Assembly (NCBI RefSeq): GCF_014023275.1
Contig: NZ_CP054698.1
Span: 2,790,001-2,854,000 of the forward strand
From: Nostoc edaphicum CCNP1411
GTDB taxonomy: Bacteria > Cyanobacteriota > Cyanobacteriia > Cyanobacteriales > Nostocaceae
Direction: 5' to 3'
DNA: 64,000 nt
Made by a program: the position numbers and the translations under genes. Below, one piece after another: positions 8,885 through 17,398 of this stretch (position 1 is its first letter; each line of letters starts with the position of its first letter). A model generated the notes under the pieces. It was given only the letters and a program-made list of their open reading frames with translations. It made no database searches and was not told the DNA's origin.

Positions 8885-9203
8885 TGTTTGAAAAGTAGTT
8901 AGCTGTGATTTTAGTCACTTGTTGATTCCCCCTAACCCCCCTTAAAAAGCTACGGTGTATACACAAGTATGAAATAGCTGATTAACCAAGGGTTTACCCC
9001 ACCCTAACCCTCCCCTTGCAAAGGGGAGGGAACTAAATTTTCTTGTTTCCCCCCTTGGCAAGGGGGGATTAAGGGGGGTAATTTGACTTGTGTATACACC
9101 GTAGCCTAAAAAAGGGGGGAACCGGAATTAAAGTCCCCCTTTTTAAGGGGGATTTAGGGGGATCTAGAACGTTTTGCTACCAGCAAGAGGACTTTTCAAA
9201 CAT
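8885..9203. repeat. Nested MITE-like element, family B, full copy
   Basis: The outer ends are GTTTGAAAAGT (8886-8896) and ACTTTTCAAAC (9191-9201). Inside sits a second inverted pair, GCTACGGTGTATACACAAGT (8949-8968) and its complement (9087-9106), which encloses palindromic CCTCCCCTTGCAAAGGGGAGG and CCCCCTTGGCAAGGGGGG blocks. The arrangement looks like one repeat inserted into another. Partial copies lie at 12500-12651 and 50121-50230. Confidence 0.65.
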
Positions 9204-9336
9204 ACTCTAAGTAGGGTGGGCAATGCCCACCAATTACTTTGATTGAGAAAGCAAATATTTTTCTTGATTTCATCTCCCATTTCCCTTAAATTAGCAGTAT
9301 TGGGTATAAACTGCATTGAAGTGATGAGGACACTCA

Positions 9337-9780
9337 ATGGAAGTTTTCTTAGCTAATATTAATCATATTGAAAGTATTTCAGTACTATTTGATCGGTATC
9401 GTATTTTTTACAATCAGCCATCAAACCTTGAAGCTGCTAAAAAGTTTCTCAAAGAACGTTTCCAGAATAATGACTCGGTAATATTTGCAGCTAATGACAA
9501 TGGAGAATTAGTTGGATTTACTCAGCTTTATCCCAGCTTTTCTTCAGTGTCAATGAAACGAATATGGATATTGAACGATTTGTATGTGGAAGAGTCGTAT
9601 CGCCGCAAGGGAATTGCAAAGTTATTGATGAGTGTTGCGGAAAAATATGCACAAGAAAGTGGAGCCATTCGAGTAATTTTAGCTACTCAAATTTCTAACA
9701 TAACTGCGCAAAAACTCTATGAAGCGCGAGATTACATTAAGAACGAAGAGTTTTACCATTACGCTTTACCATTGCAGTAG
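9337..9780 (+). CDS. GNAT-family N-acetyltransferase
   Basis: The 147-residue protein has the GNAT fold. Strand beta4 and the acetyl-CoA pyrophosphate loop are visible as LNDLYVEESYRRKGIAKLLM (the R-x-x-G-x-G/A motif), followed by a helix and the C-terminal ILATQISNITAQKLYEARDY segment. It transfers an acetyl group from acetyl-CoA to an unknown small molecule or protein amine. The ATG is preceded by GATGAGGAC, a weak ribosome-binding site. It is monocistronic. Confidence 0.88.
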   Translation: MEVFLANINHIESISVLFDRYRIFYNQPSNLEAAKKFLKERFQNNDSVIFAANDNGELVGFTQLYPSFSSVSMKRIWILNDLYVEESYRRKGIAKLLMSVAEKYAQESGAIRVILATQISNITAQKLYEARDYIKNEEFYHYALPLQ

Positions 9781-9792
9781 TGGCATGATTTG

Positions 9793-9819
9793 AAAAGAAA
9801 AAACCCGCCGTAGCGGGTT
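9793..9819 (-). terminator. Rho-independent terminator
   Basis: On the minus strand AACCCGCTACGGCGGGTT is followed directly by TTTTCTTTT. It lies 34 bases downstream of the stop of the small minus-strand gene at 9853-10008 and supports that gene being transcribed. Confidence 0.75.
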
Positions 9820-9852
9820 AAACAACAAAACTATGAACAATGAAAACTTGAT

Positions 9853-10008
9853 TTAACTGGAATATCTCATTTCAGCTTCCAGTTGACGAATCAGCTGTTC
9901 GTCGCCTTTTGCTCTGGCTATTTCTAAGCGATGCTCTAGGCTTTTTTGAATATTCGCTCTGTGAGTTTCTCGTGCTTTGCTCACACTTTGTAGTCTATTT
10001 TGATTCAT
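9853..10008 (-). CDS. Small basic helical protein, 51 aa
   Basis: This short gene starts ATG AAT CAA AAT AGA and ends TAA at 9853. The peptide begins MNQNRLQSVSKARETHRANI and continues as a charged amphipathic helix ending EAEMRYSS. GGTAATC precedes the start, so the ribosome-binding site is weak. It is supported by an unbroken frame with non-random composition, a strong terminator just downstream, and a divergent promoter region with an inverted repeat upstream. The function is unknown. Small Arg/Lys-rich helical proteins of this size occur in several Nostocales. Confidence 0.6.
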   Translation of the reverse strand: MNQNRLQSVSKARETHRANIQKSLEHRLEIARAKGDEQLIRQLEAEMRYSS

Positions 10009-10061
10009 AGTGATTACCTGGTTTAATTTTTCACTTTATTGTCTTGTCTTCTTAACATAAC

Positions 10062-10096
10062 ATATATTTTGTAGCTGTTGCTACAGAAAATATATT
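10062..10096. promoter_or_regulatory. Inverted repeat between divergent genes
   Basis: ATATATTTTGTAGC and GCTACAGAAAATATAT are separated by four bases in the 110-bp gap between the small minus-strand gene and the SAM hydroxide adenosyltransferase gene. The position suits an operator or a mRNA hairpin near the start. The half-site TTTTGTAGC recurs, inverted, at 38212 and 38241. Confidence 0.4.
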
Positions 10097-10118
10097 TTTT
10101 ATATAATTTTACCAAAAT

Positions 10119-10922
10119 ATGTCTAATAGACAGATAGATCAACAACCACCCGTGACTTTACTAAGCGATTTCGGCGATCGCGATGTTTATGTAGGCATAA
10201 TGAAGGGAGTCATAGCCCAAATCAACTCCAGACTGAGGGTAGTAGACTTAACACACCAAATTCCGCCGCAAGATGTCGCAGCAGCCAGGTTTAGCCTAAT
10301 GAATGCTTATCCCTATTTCCCAGTGGGGACAGTGCATGTAGCAGTAGTAGATCCGGGTGTGGGAAGCAAACGACGAGCGATCGCAGTAGAATTTGCTCAA
10401 GGGTTTCTCGTAGGCCCAGATAATGGTATATTCAGCGGCGTACTCAGTCAAAGTCCAGCGATCGCAGCCGTCGAACTCACAAATCTTAACTATTGGCGAA
10501 CTCCTCAACCAAGCAAGACTTTTCACGGTAGGGATATCTTTGCATCAGTGGGAGCTAATCTTGCTAGTGGTGTGTCCCTCAAACAGCTAGGAAAAGAAAT
10601 TGATCCAGCAAGTTTGGTCAAACTAGATATAGATAAGTGCAAGCAGACAACCAATGGTGTAGCGGGTTGCATTCAATATATTGACCACTTTGGCAACCTA
10701 GTCAGCAACATTCCAGAGAGTTACGTCCAAGGCAAAACTTGGTGTGTGCAAGCCGCCGGGTTGAATATACCAGGCTGTGAAACTTACAGTGATGTCAAGG
10801 TGGGAGAGATAATAGCTTTAGTTGGCAGTCACGGCTGGGTAGAAATTGCCATTAATCGCGGCAATGCTCACTCACAGTTACAGATTAATTTACAAGATGC
10901 TCTACAAGTCTTGTTTTTATAA
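10119..10922 (+). CDS. SAM hydroxide adenosyltransferase (DUF62 family)
   Basis: The 267-residue protein belongs to the fluorinase/chlorinase/SAM hydroxide adenosyltransferase superfamily, whose common bacterial members hydrolyse S-adenosylmethionine to adenosine and methionine. Diagnostic stretches are LLSDFGDRDVYVGIMKGVI near residue 15, VDPGVGSKRRAIAV, GPDNGIFSG and FHGRDIFASVGANLASG. The C-terminal domain starts near residue 180 (GCIQYIDHFGNLVSNIP). The family background favours hydrolysis rather than halogenation. The ATG follows a long AT-rich leader with no obvious Shine-Dalgarno. Confidence 0.9.
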   Translation: MSNRQIDQQPPVTLLSDFGDRDVYVGIMKGVIAQINSRLRVVDLTHQIPPQDVAAARFSLMNAYPYFPVGTVHVAVVDPGVGSKRRAIAVEFAQGFLVGPDNGIFSGVLSQSPAIAAVELTNLNYWRTPQPSKTFHGRDIFASVGANLASGVSLKQLGKEIDPASLVKLDIDKCKQTTNGVAGCIQYIDHFGNLVSNIPESYVQGKTWCVQAAGLNIPGCETYSDVKVGEIIALVGSHGWVEIAINRGNAHSQLQINLQDALQVLFL

Positions 10923-11069
10923 GACTTTAATTGCAATAAAGCAACTGCTGAAAGACATAAGTTTAGAAATGGTGACATTAAGTTCGTTTCATTGCTCATA
11001 ATAATAAAAGTAACCCTTGAGCAATTTCTTGTTGTACTCTACTAGAGAATCATAATTATATTCTTAACT

Positions 11070-11726
11070 ATGACTACACAAACACTCTCAGCACCAGAAG
11101 TTTATCAAGGCCAGTTTGGAGAATTTACAATTACTCAGAGCGATCGCACTGGCGTAATTATCTACCGCGCTGGGTTAATGGTAGCAGCACTGAGCTTTGC
11201 CATCGGCAGCGCTTTGATTTTATTCAACAATAACCCGACCGTTTTCACCATACTGACACCTCTATATGCTTGTTTTAGTCTCGCCCTTGGTGTAAGTTTA
11301 TTTACCATTCATATCTACATGGCATCACTGCACCGAACTTTGCAAGTTTTTTGGGCGATCGGTACTATCGCATCAGTGATATTGACAATCTCTAGTAGTG
11401 AACCTTTGGCTCTTACTGTTTATAATCAGCCGATTACCTTATTCGGAGTTGGTTTTATCTTCGTTGCTTTGACAGGTATTTATTTTAAAGAGGCTTTTTG
11501 CTTCAATCGCCTGGAAACCAAAATATTAACCCCAATAGTACCGCTACTATTATTAGGACATTTGGTGGGAATCTTACCAACTCAAGGAGAAAGTATTTTA
11601 TTAGGAATTTGGGCGACATTATTTTTAGTGTTTGCTCTGCGAAAGACAGTACAAGAAATTCCTGCGGATATTGGAGATAAGTCTGTATTTACCTACTTAA
11701 AAGAACAACGTTTAGCTAAGGTTTAA
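11070..11726 (+). CDS. DUF2301 integral membrane protein
   Basis: This 218-residue protein has about six predicted membrane helices (from about residues 30, 58, 85, 112, 138 and 165) after a soluble N-terminus. It matches the cyanobacterial and plastid DUF2301 family by the pattern SDRTGVIIYRAGLMVAALSF and the ends of its last helices. The function is unknown. It overlaps the next gene by one base (TAATG), so translation of the pair is probably coupled. Confidence 0.82.
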   Translation: MTTQTLSAPEVYQGQFGEFTITQSDRTGVIIYRAGLMVAALSFAIGSALILFNNNPTVFTILTPLYACFSLALGVSLFTIHIYMASLHRTLQVFWAIGTIASVILTISSSEPLALTVYNQPITLFGVGFIFVALTGIYFKEAFCFNRLETKILTPIVPLLLLGHLVGILPTQGESILLGIWATLFLVFALRKTVQEIPADIGDKSVFTYLKEQRLAKV

Positions 11727-12415
11727 TGCAGGTAAAAAATCGTCGGTGTCAAAAATTTCCAAAAGTCAAACTAATCAAACGCCAAGAAATGTGGACACTT
11801 ACGGCTCAAGGGTGGGCGATTGCGATCGCTTTGATTGCTTATTTAATATTTTTCACTATTACTCATGTACACTCATTTCTCGCCGTAACTTCCCCAATCA
11901 AATCGGCACAAGCATTAATTGTTGAAGGATGGCTACCAGATTACGCTATAGAAGAAGCTTTGGCTGAATTTCAAAACGGTTCTTATTATCAAATAATTAC
12001 TACTGGAGGCACATTAGGAAAAGGAAGTTATCTTACCGGATACAAGAACTTTGCAGAGGTGACAGCCGCCACCTTCATAAAACTTGGTTTAGAAACAGAA
12101 AAAGTGGTAGCTGTTCCGACACCTTTCGTGGTTAAGGATCGTAGTTATGCATCGGCTGCTGAATTTTATCGCTGGCTATCCAATTCAAATTTACAGATAG
12201 AATCAATTAATCTTTTTTCTTTGGATGTTCATACCCGTAGGAGTTGGCTAATTTTCAAAAAATTACTGAATCCTGATATCAAAGTTGGTGTGATTGCTGC
12301 CAAAACGCAAGATTACGATCCAGAGAAATGGTGGGCTTCTAGCGCAGGTGTGCGGACAATTATTGATGAAGCGATCGCTTATGTTTATGCACGCTTTTTG
12401 GACTGGAAAGCCTAA
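11726..12415 (+). CDS. YdcF/ElyC-like DUF218 protein
   Basis: The 229-residue protein has one N-terminal membrane anchor (about residues 28-52) and a DUF218 domain with a Rossmann-like core. Visible motifs are ALIVEGWLPDYAIEEAL, ITTGGTLGKGS, and a central region with YASAAEFYRWL. Relatives such as ElyC and SanA act in envelope integrity. Translation may begin at the ATG overlapping the previous stop or at the internal Met22 (MWTLTAQGW), which sits right before the membrane helix. It forms a two-gene operon with the DUF2301 gene. Confidence 0.8.
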   Translation: MQVKNRRCQKFPKVKLIKRQEMWTLTAQGWAIAIALIAYLIFFTITHVHSFLAVTSPIKSAQALIVEGWLPDYAIEEALAEFQNGSYYQIITTGGTLGKGSYLTGYKNFAEVTAATFIKLGLETEKVVAVPTPFVVKDRSYASAAEFYRWLSNSNLQIESINLFSLDVHTRRSWLIFKKLLNPDIKVGVIAAKTQDYDPEKWWASSAGVRTIIDEAIAYVYARFLDWKA

Positions 12416-12418
12416 TAG

Positions 12419-12461
12419 TGATAATTCGTAATTCGTAATTTGTAATTCGTAATTCGTAATT
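12419..12461. repeat. STRR heptamer array AATTCGT
   Basis: Five to six copies of AATTCGT (one with AATTTGT) follow the DUF218 gene. Such 7-bp arrays are typical of Nostocales. Next to it is the hairpin CCCCGACTTATTTGAGAAGTTGGGG. Confidence 0.8.
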
Positions 12462-12499
12462 CCCCGACTTATTTGAGAAGTTGGGGGTCTTTGATTCCA

Positions 12500-12651
12500 G
12501 TTCCCTCCCCTTTGCAAGGGGAGGGTTAGGGTAGGGTAAAAACCAGATTCGTAAACTACTTCAGACTTGTGTGTACACCGTAGCCTTTTGAAGGGGGGTT
12601 AGAGGGGATCGAAAAGTGCCTAAAGTCACAGCGAAACACTTTTCAAACAAG
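12500..12651. repeat. MITE-like element, family B, partial copy
   Basis: The reverse complement of this stretch follows the left half of the element at 8885-9203: GTTTGAAAAGT, the TGTGACTTTAGGCACTT segment, TAACCCCCCTT, GGCTACGGTGTACACACAAG, then CCTCCCCTTGCAAAGGGGAG. The other half is missing. Confidence 0.6.
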
Positions 12652-12672
12652 CTTCTAGGTTGACATACTTAC

Positions 12673-13812
12673 TTACTTACCCAGTATTTCTAATAATGCT
12701 TGTCGATAAATTTTTAGACCCTCTGCATTCAGATGGTCGCCATCACTGGTCAAATTTTCTTTAAGAACATTATTTTCATACAAGGGTGCTAGTCCTGCTG
12801 CTGCAACTGGCACTTTTTCTGTTTCAGCAACTTGATTAATCAGAACATTAATTTGTTCAACTCTAGAAAGTGGGGCTGCTACAGTTGGATCTGAGCTTGC
12901 TGCAACTGTTGAATAAAAAGCCGGAATGAGAAAAATCTCTTTATTTCCCATTGTTCGGACAAGTGCGATCGCCTCTTGGAGATTTTTGCTAAACAACTCA
13001 TCACTAATTCCATACCAAGCATCATTTCCACCTATGGCAATAATAGCTTTTTCGCATTTCACCTTAGTAGGAATTAAACTTTTCAGTTGTTCCAATAAAG
13101 AGATTGTACTCAGACCATTTAACCCAAAATTAAAAGTACCACTCCCAAGGGTATTACCAAGTCCAGCCGAAATAGAATCGCCAAACAAGCAACCGGAAAA
13201 TTGTTTATCTTGGGCTGCGAGTGTCTGATATTGCAGTGCAATTTTTCCTAAAGGTGAAGTACTTACATTGTCCTTTGGTGGTGCATCAGCAGAACTAGAA
13301 GAAGAGTTTGCCATGCCAACTAACCGGGAAATTTTTGACACGTCAACAACTAATTGATTACTGGGATAAGCTTCTAGAAAGCTGGTTATGCCTAGACCTT
13401 CTGGTGATTTTGATCCTAAAATCAGCGCAGATCGTAGTGCTTGTGTACTGGCTTGATCGCGACGAGCGATCGCACTAGAAGCAAAAGATAAAATTTGCTT
13501 GCCCATTCCTGTGTTGAGCAGCTTATCTAAAGCCACAATATCAAGAGACATTTTCACCTGAAGGGCATCTTGAAACTTCTGTTTCTCCTTAGCGCTTAGG
13601 TAATCTAGGAAAGATTGCAAATCGCTAGAAGCCTTTTGTGTCTTGTCATAGTTGCGTATATCTGCCACCGGGATCGATTGCTCAAACAATCCGTACCTGA
13701 CAGTCACTTTTTCGGCTGCCAAACTAGGCAACAAACCAAGTCCACTATGCAGCAGTAAAAATATTAGGCATCCACATAGGCTTATTAGAAGACGATAGAA
13801 ATATTTCATCAC
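12673..13812 (-). CDS. Secreted DUF1400-SGNH/GDSL hydrolase fusion
   Basis: A signal peptide or N-terminal anchor (residues about 5-32) is followed by a DUF1400 domain (about 33-160; VTVRYGLFEQSIPVADIRNY), a Ser-rich linker, and an SGNH hydrolase domain (about 200-379). The catalytic blocks are visible: FGDSISAG with the nucleophile Ser, GGND for block III, and DGDHLNAEG with the DxxH pair. It is predicted to hydrolyse an ester outside the plasma membrane. In cyanobacteria DUF1400 usually precedes an alpha/beta hydrolase, so this partner is less common. Confidence 0.82.
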   Translation of the reverse strand: MMKYFYRLLISLCGCLIFLLLHSGLGLLPSLAAEKVTVRYGLFEQSIPVADIRNYDKTQKASSDLQSFLDYLSAKEKQKFQDALQVKMSLDIVALDKLLNTGMGKQILSFASSAIARRDQASTQALRSALILGSKSPEGLGITSFLEAYPSNQLVVDVSKISRLVGMANSSSSSADAPPKDNVSTSPLGKIALQYQTLAAQDKQFSGCLFGDSISAGLGNTLGSGTFNFGLNGLSTISLLEQLKSLIPTKVKCEKAIIAIGGNDAWYGISDELFSKNLQEAIALVRTMGNKEIFLIPAFYSTVAASSDPTVAAPLSRVEQINVLINQVAETEKVPVAAAGLAPLYENNVLKENLTSDGDHLNAEGLKIYRQALLEILGK

Positions 13813-13837
13813 AAAATATAAAAATAGATAGTCAATA

Positions 13838-14160
13838 GTTAATAGTCAAGAGTCAAGGGTCAAAAGTCAAGTCGCTTCGCTCCAATTAAAAATTAAAAAT
13901 TATTAATTAAAAATTGCAAGACGCTCTCTACGAGACGCTGCGCGTAGCTTGCTTCTCTGTAAGAGTACGCGGACTCGCTAACGCTGCGCTATCAGTGGGG
14001 GCTTGTACCCCAAATTAATTAATTAAAAATTAAGAATAATAATTTTTAATTAAAAAAAGGTCAAGGGTATAGCCATTTTCAATCCGGTGAGGTGCAGGTA
14101 TGCAAATAGAATGCGACAAATAAACCATCTTGTAGAGACGCGATTCATCGCGTCTTCACC
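13838..14160. repeat. Cluster of dispersed repeats
   Basis: This spacer holds AGTCAAG/AGTCAAT heptamers, AATTAAAAATT palindromes, a GC-rich repeat (GAGACGCTGCGCGTAGC), and the hairpin GAGACGCGATTCATCGCGTC at 14136. No gene was found. Confidence 0.6.
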
Positions 14161-14243
14161 CAAGGATGTGTTGCAATTATTAATTGAATTGGTATGAGGT
14201 CAAATTTGGGAATACTTAATCCAGTAGGCGTGAGGATGGAACG

Positions 14244-15362
14244 GTGGTAGAAGAAGGTGCATATTGGCTAGCTTGGGCACAAATTTCTGGAATTGGCCCA
14301 GTATTATTGCGACGGCTGCAACAGCATTTTGGTACGCTGGCAACAGCTTGGAACGCTACCAAGGCACAATTGGGAGAAGTGGAAGGTTTTGGTTTGCAAA
14401 CATTAGAAAAAGTAGTACAACAGCGATCGCGTTTGCAACCAGAACAACTATTCACCAAGCACCAGCAGGAAAACTCTCATTTCTGGACACCAGCAGATGC
14501 AGATTATCCCCGCTTACTGCTGGAAACTCCAAGTCCGCCGCCGATTTTGTACTATCGCGGTGAAGTCGAACTCCAAGAAAATCTCGGACAAAAACCGCTG
14601 GTTGGAATTGTTGGAACACGCCAACCCTCAGAATACGGTATCCGTTGGACTCGCCAAATTAGCACAGCTTTGGCTAAAAATGGCTTTACAGTTGTTTCTG
14701 GAATGGCAGAGGGAATTGACACAGAAAGCCACAGCGCTGCTATGAAAGCAGGCGGACGCACGATCGCAGTTTTGGGAACTGGTGTAGATGTGATCTATCC
14801 ACATAAAAATCGGGATTTGTACCAGCAAATTTTGACAGCGGGGTTAGTCGTGAGTGAGTACCCGACAAAAACCCCACCCGATCGCACGCACTTTCCCCGT
14901 CGTAATAGAATTATTGCAGGTTTAAGCCGCGCCATCTTGGTCATGGAAGCGCCGTTAAAATCTGGTGCCTTAATAACAGCCACATACGCAAATGAATTTG
15001 GTAGAGATGTCTATGCGTTACCTGGAAGACTTGATGATTACCCCTCGCAAGGGTGCTTAAAGTTACTGAGTCAGGGAGCTTCTTTCATTCTTAAGGAACT
15101 AGATGAACTGTTAACAATGCTAGGAGCAATACCACAACTTGATGGAGTCGAGGTTTCCACAACACCAGAACAGTTAAGTTTGCCAACTTTATCACCAGAA
15201 CTACAAAGGGTAATGGATGCGATCGCAAGTGAAGCTTTACCCTTCGATTTTATTGTCCAACAAACCAGTATGGCTGCTGGCTCAGTTTCCAGTGCTTTGT
15301 TACAGCTGGAACTTATGGGTTTCGTTTCGCAACTACCAGGAATGCGCTATCAAAAAAGTTAA
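14244..15362 (+). CDS. dprA: DNA-processing protein DprA
   Basis: DprA protects incoming single-stranded DNA and loads RecA during natural transformation. The 372-residue protein has an N-terminal helical SAM-like domain (WAQISGIGPVLLRRLQQHFG), a Rossmann core with GIVGTRQPSEYG, VSGMAEGIDTESHSAAM, TGVDVIYPHKNRDL and FPRRNRIIAGLS, and a C-terminal winged helix. Translation seems to start at GTG (14244), because no in-frame ATG precedes the conserved N-terminus. It is a single gene flanked by repeats. Its presence fits the natural competence known in some cyanobacteria. Confidence 0.95.
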   Translation: MVEEGAYWLAWAQISGIGPVLLRRLQQHFGTLATAWNATKAQLGEVEGFGLQTLEKVVQQRSRLQPEQLFTKHQQENSHFWTPADADYPRLLLETPSPPPILYYRGEVELQENLGQKPLVGIVGTRQPSEYGIRWTRQISTALAKNGFTVVSGMAEGIDTESHSAAMKAGGRTIAVLGTGVDVIYPHKNRDLYQQILTAGLVVSEYPTKTPPDRTHFPRRNRIIAGLSRAILVMEAPLKSGALITATYANEFGRDVYALPGRLDDYPSQGCLKLLSQGASFILKELDELLTMLGAIPQLDGVEVSTTPEQLSLPTLSPELQRVMDAIASEALPFDFIVQQTSMAAGSVSSALLQLELMGFVSQLPGMRYQKS

Positions 15363-15545
15363 GAGTTAAAAAACAACATTTTCCAAGTATCGCTCTTGAG
15401 GAAAACTTTGCGATTTACTGAATGTACGTCTTTGGTAACATCTTTGTAGCAGAAATTTCGTTAACTTGTATAAATCATACTTATAACCGATGGCAAACAG
15501 GACACAAAACTGATGAAATAAGGTTAGTCTTGCGAATTTGGAGTA

Positions 15546-16652
15546 ATGACAGACAGCGTTTTAATTCTTGGTGGACGAGGGCGGATTGGTAGCAGTGTTG
15601 CTCAGGATCTAGCTACCCATACGCAGGCAAAAATTACAATTACTGGACGTTCTGCGGAGTTTGGAAGGGCTGTTAGCTTGTCTTCGGGAGGACAAGTACA
15701 GTTTTTGATATTGGACTTAGTAGAAGTTGACAAGCTGCGAGATGCGATCGCAAACTCTAACTTAGTCATCCATTGTGCTGGTCCATTTCACTATCGAGAT
15801 ACTAATGTTCTCGAAACCTGTATTGCTCAAGGCGTTAATTATCTAGATGTCAGCGATCATCGCTCCTATACCAGCAAGGCTCTCAGTTATCATGAACAAG
15901 CTGCTGCTGCTGGTGTGACAGCAATTATTAATACTGGTATTTTCCCTGGTATTTCTAATAGCATGGTACGTCAGGGAGTTGAACAATTTGATCAACCAGA
16001 AAAGATCCATTTAAGTTATTTAGTTTCTGGTTCTGGCGGTGCTGGCATTACAGTGATGCGGACAACTTTTCTAGGGTTGCAGTATCCTTTTGAGGCTTGG
16101 ATAGATGGAAAATGGGAAATAGTCAAGCCTTACAGTGAAAGGGAAGTAGTTGAGTTTCCATCCCCATATAGACGTAGCGGAGTTTACTGGTTTGATATGC
16201 CAGAAACCTTTACACTGCCCCATGCTTTCCCATCAGTAAAAACTGTAATTACTAAGTTTGGCTCTGTTCCCGATTTTTACAATCATCTAACTTGGATTGC
16301 AGCACACATTTTTCCCAAGTGGTTAATGCAGCGACGTTACATGATTGAATTTCTGTCTCATGTCAGCCATTCAATGACAGATGTCACTAATAATTTTAGT
16401 GGAATTGGTGTAGCAGTTCGTTCAGAAGTTACAGGGCAAAAAAATGGTAAAACTGCTGTTTATTGTTCAACTATAGTGCATGAAAATACAGCGATGGCTT
16501 CTGGTTGCGGTACAGGTAGTATTGCCCAATTATTGCTAGAAGGCAAACTCAATAAACCAGGTGTTTTTGCTGTGGAAGAAGCACTACCAACAAATTTATT
16601 TGAAGAGGCAATGCAAAGCCGAGGCATTAAAATTAATTACAGTTGGTTATAG
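15546..16652 (+). CDS. Saccharopine dehydrogenase-like NAD(P)-binding protein
   Basis: The 368-residue protein starts with a Rossmann NAD(P)-binding motif (VLILGGRGRIGSSVAQDL, a GxGxxG variant). It continues with the saccharopine-dehydrogenase pattern VIHCAGPFHYRDTNVLETCI and YLDVSDHRSYTSKALSYHEQ. The C-terminal half is less conserved and may bind a lipid or carbonyl substrate. The substrate is not known, and lysine catabolism is not implied. The gene stands alone, with a hairpin 30 bases after the stop. Confidence 0.82.
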   Translation: MTDSVLILGGRGRIGSSVAQDLATHTQAKITITGRSAEFGRAVSLSSGGQVQFLILDLVEVDKLRDAIANSNLVIHCAGPFHYRDTNVLETCIAQGVNYLDVSDHRSYTSKALSYHEQAAAAGVTAIINTGIFPGISNSMVRQGVEQFDQPEKIHLSYLVSGSGGAGITVMRTTFLGLQYPFEAWIDGKWEIVKPYSEREVVEFPSPYRRSGVYWFDMPETFTLPHAFPSVKTVITKFGSVPDFYNHLTWIAAHIFPKWLMQRRYMIEFLSHVSHSMTDVTNNFSGIGVAVRSEVTGQKNGKTAVYCSTIVHENTAMASGCGTGSIAQLLLEGKLNKPGVFAVEEALPTNLFEEAMQSRGIKINYSWL

Positions 16653-16680
16653 CTTAATACGCTCCGATTAAGAAAAATAG

Positions 16681-16714
16681 TAGGTTGGGTTGAGCAATAG
16701 CGAAACCCAACTTA
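16681..16714. terminator. AACCCAAC-type hairpin after the saccharopine dehydrogenase-like gene
   Basis: TAGGTTGGGTTGAGC and the complementary AACCCAACTTA form a hairpin about 30 bases after the stop. There is no T-run, so termination is only possible. The sequence also recurs as a dispersed repeat. Confidence 0.4.
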
Positions 16715-16919
16715 CGCAGCTTAAGGTTTTCATGCCTAACTGAACCGTATTGGTGTAAAATCCCACTAAACTAAAATAAAGGAACTATAACTAAAAATTA
16801 ATATATCCTGCGGTAGAAGTAATAACTGTACTCAAACATTTAGTATGCCTGTGAGTCTTGAGTATCGAATCTATTTATACACTAAAAAGACTCATAAAAT
16901 AAAATAGGAGAATTTCTCA

Positions 16920-17306
16920 ATGCAAAAAATTGTATTAACTTTCAAACAAGCATTTTCTAGTATTTTGGTTGTTGGCTTGATGGTTTTCATCAGCTTGTCA
17001 GGTTCATTTATTGTCGGTCAGCAAGCTAGTCATGCAACTACTCTTGAAGAATTGAAGCTAATACCTCCAGACTACAAACCAAATTCTGAAGAAAAAGTTA
17101 ATCGTGCTTATGAATATGACCCAGGTGTTGGCGTTCGAGAAGAAGATCGACAAAAAGCTTATGAGCAAGCAAAAAAAGATTCAACCAACCTTAATACTAT
17201 TGAGAAGGCTTACGAAAGGAATTTGAAGGCTGAGAAAGAACAAAATCCTCCAGAAAGTTTTGGTGAAAAAGCGAAAGAAGTGATTGAAAAAGTGACAGGT
17301 AAATAG
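16920..17306 (+). CDS. Small exported protein of unknown function
   Basis: This 128-residue protein has a clear signal peptide: a basic start, a hydrophobic stretch at about 15-33, and a probable cut after SHA (around residue 41). The mature part is highly charged and helical (KVNRAYEYDPGVGVREEDRQ), and its C-terminal half (KAEKEQNPPESFGEKAKEVI) resembles amphipathic stress-associated helices. GGAGAA lies six bases before the ATG. It is probably lumenal or periplasmic. No domain was recognised. Confidence 0.7.
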   Translation: MQKIVLTFKQAFSSILVVGLMVFISLSGSFIVGQQASHATTLEELKLIPPDYKPNSEEKVNRAYEYDPGVGVREEDRQKAYEQAKKDSTNLNTIEKAYERNLKAEKEQNPPESFGEKAKEVIEKVTGK

Positions 17307-17352
17307 TTAATAAAATTAAATTGTCGGTTGTGTAATCGCCGATAGTAGGCCA

Positions 17353-17398
17353 CATAAATGTAGGGTGTGTTATTGGCATAACACACCCTACATTTATG
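17353..17398. terminator. Bidirectional 21-bp hairpin
   Basis: CATAAATGTAGGGTGTGTTA and its complement form a nearly perfect stem of about 20 bp between two convergent genes. The stop codon of the antiporter gene (17394-17396) lies within one arm. It could stop transcription from both sides. Confidence 0.6.

Noticed and set aside
10119..10922. Fluorinase linked to the fluoride riboswitch
   Set aside because: The protein belongs to the same superfamily, but its features fit the common SAM hydroxide adenosyltransferases, and it is 10 kb from the riboswitch.
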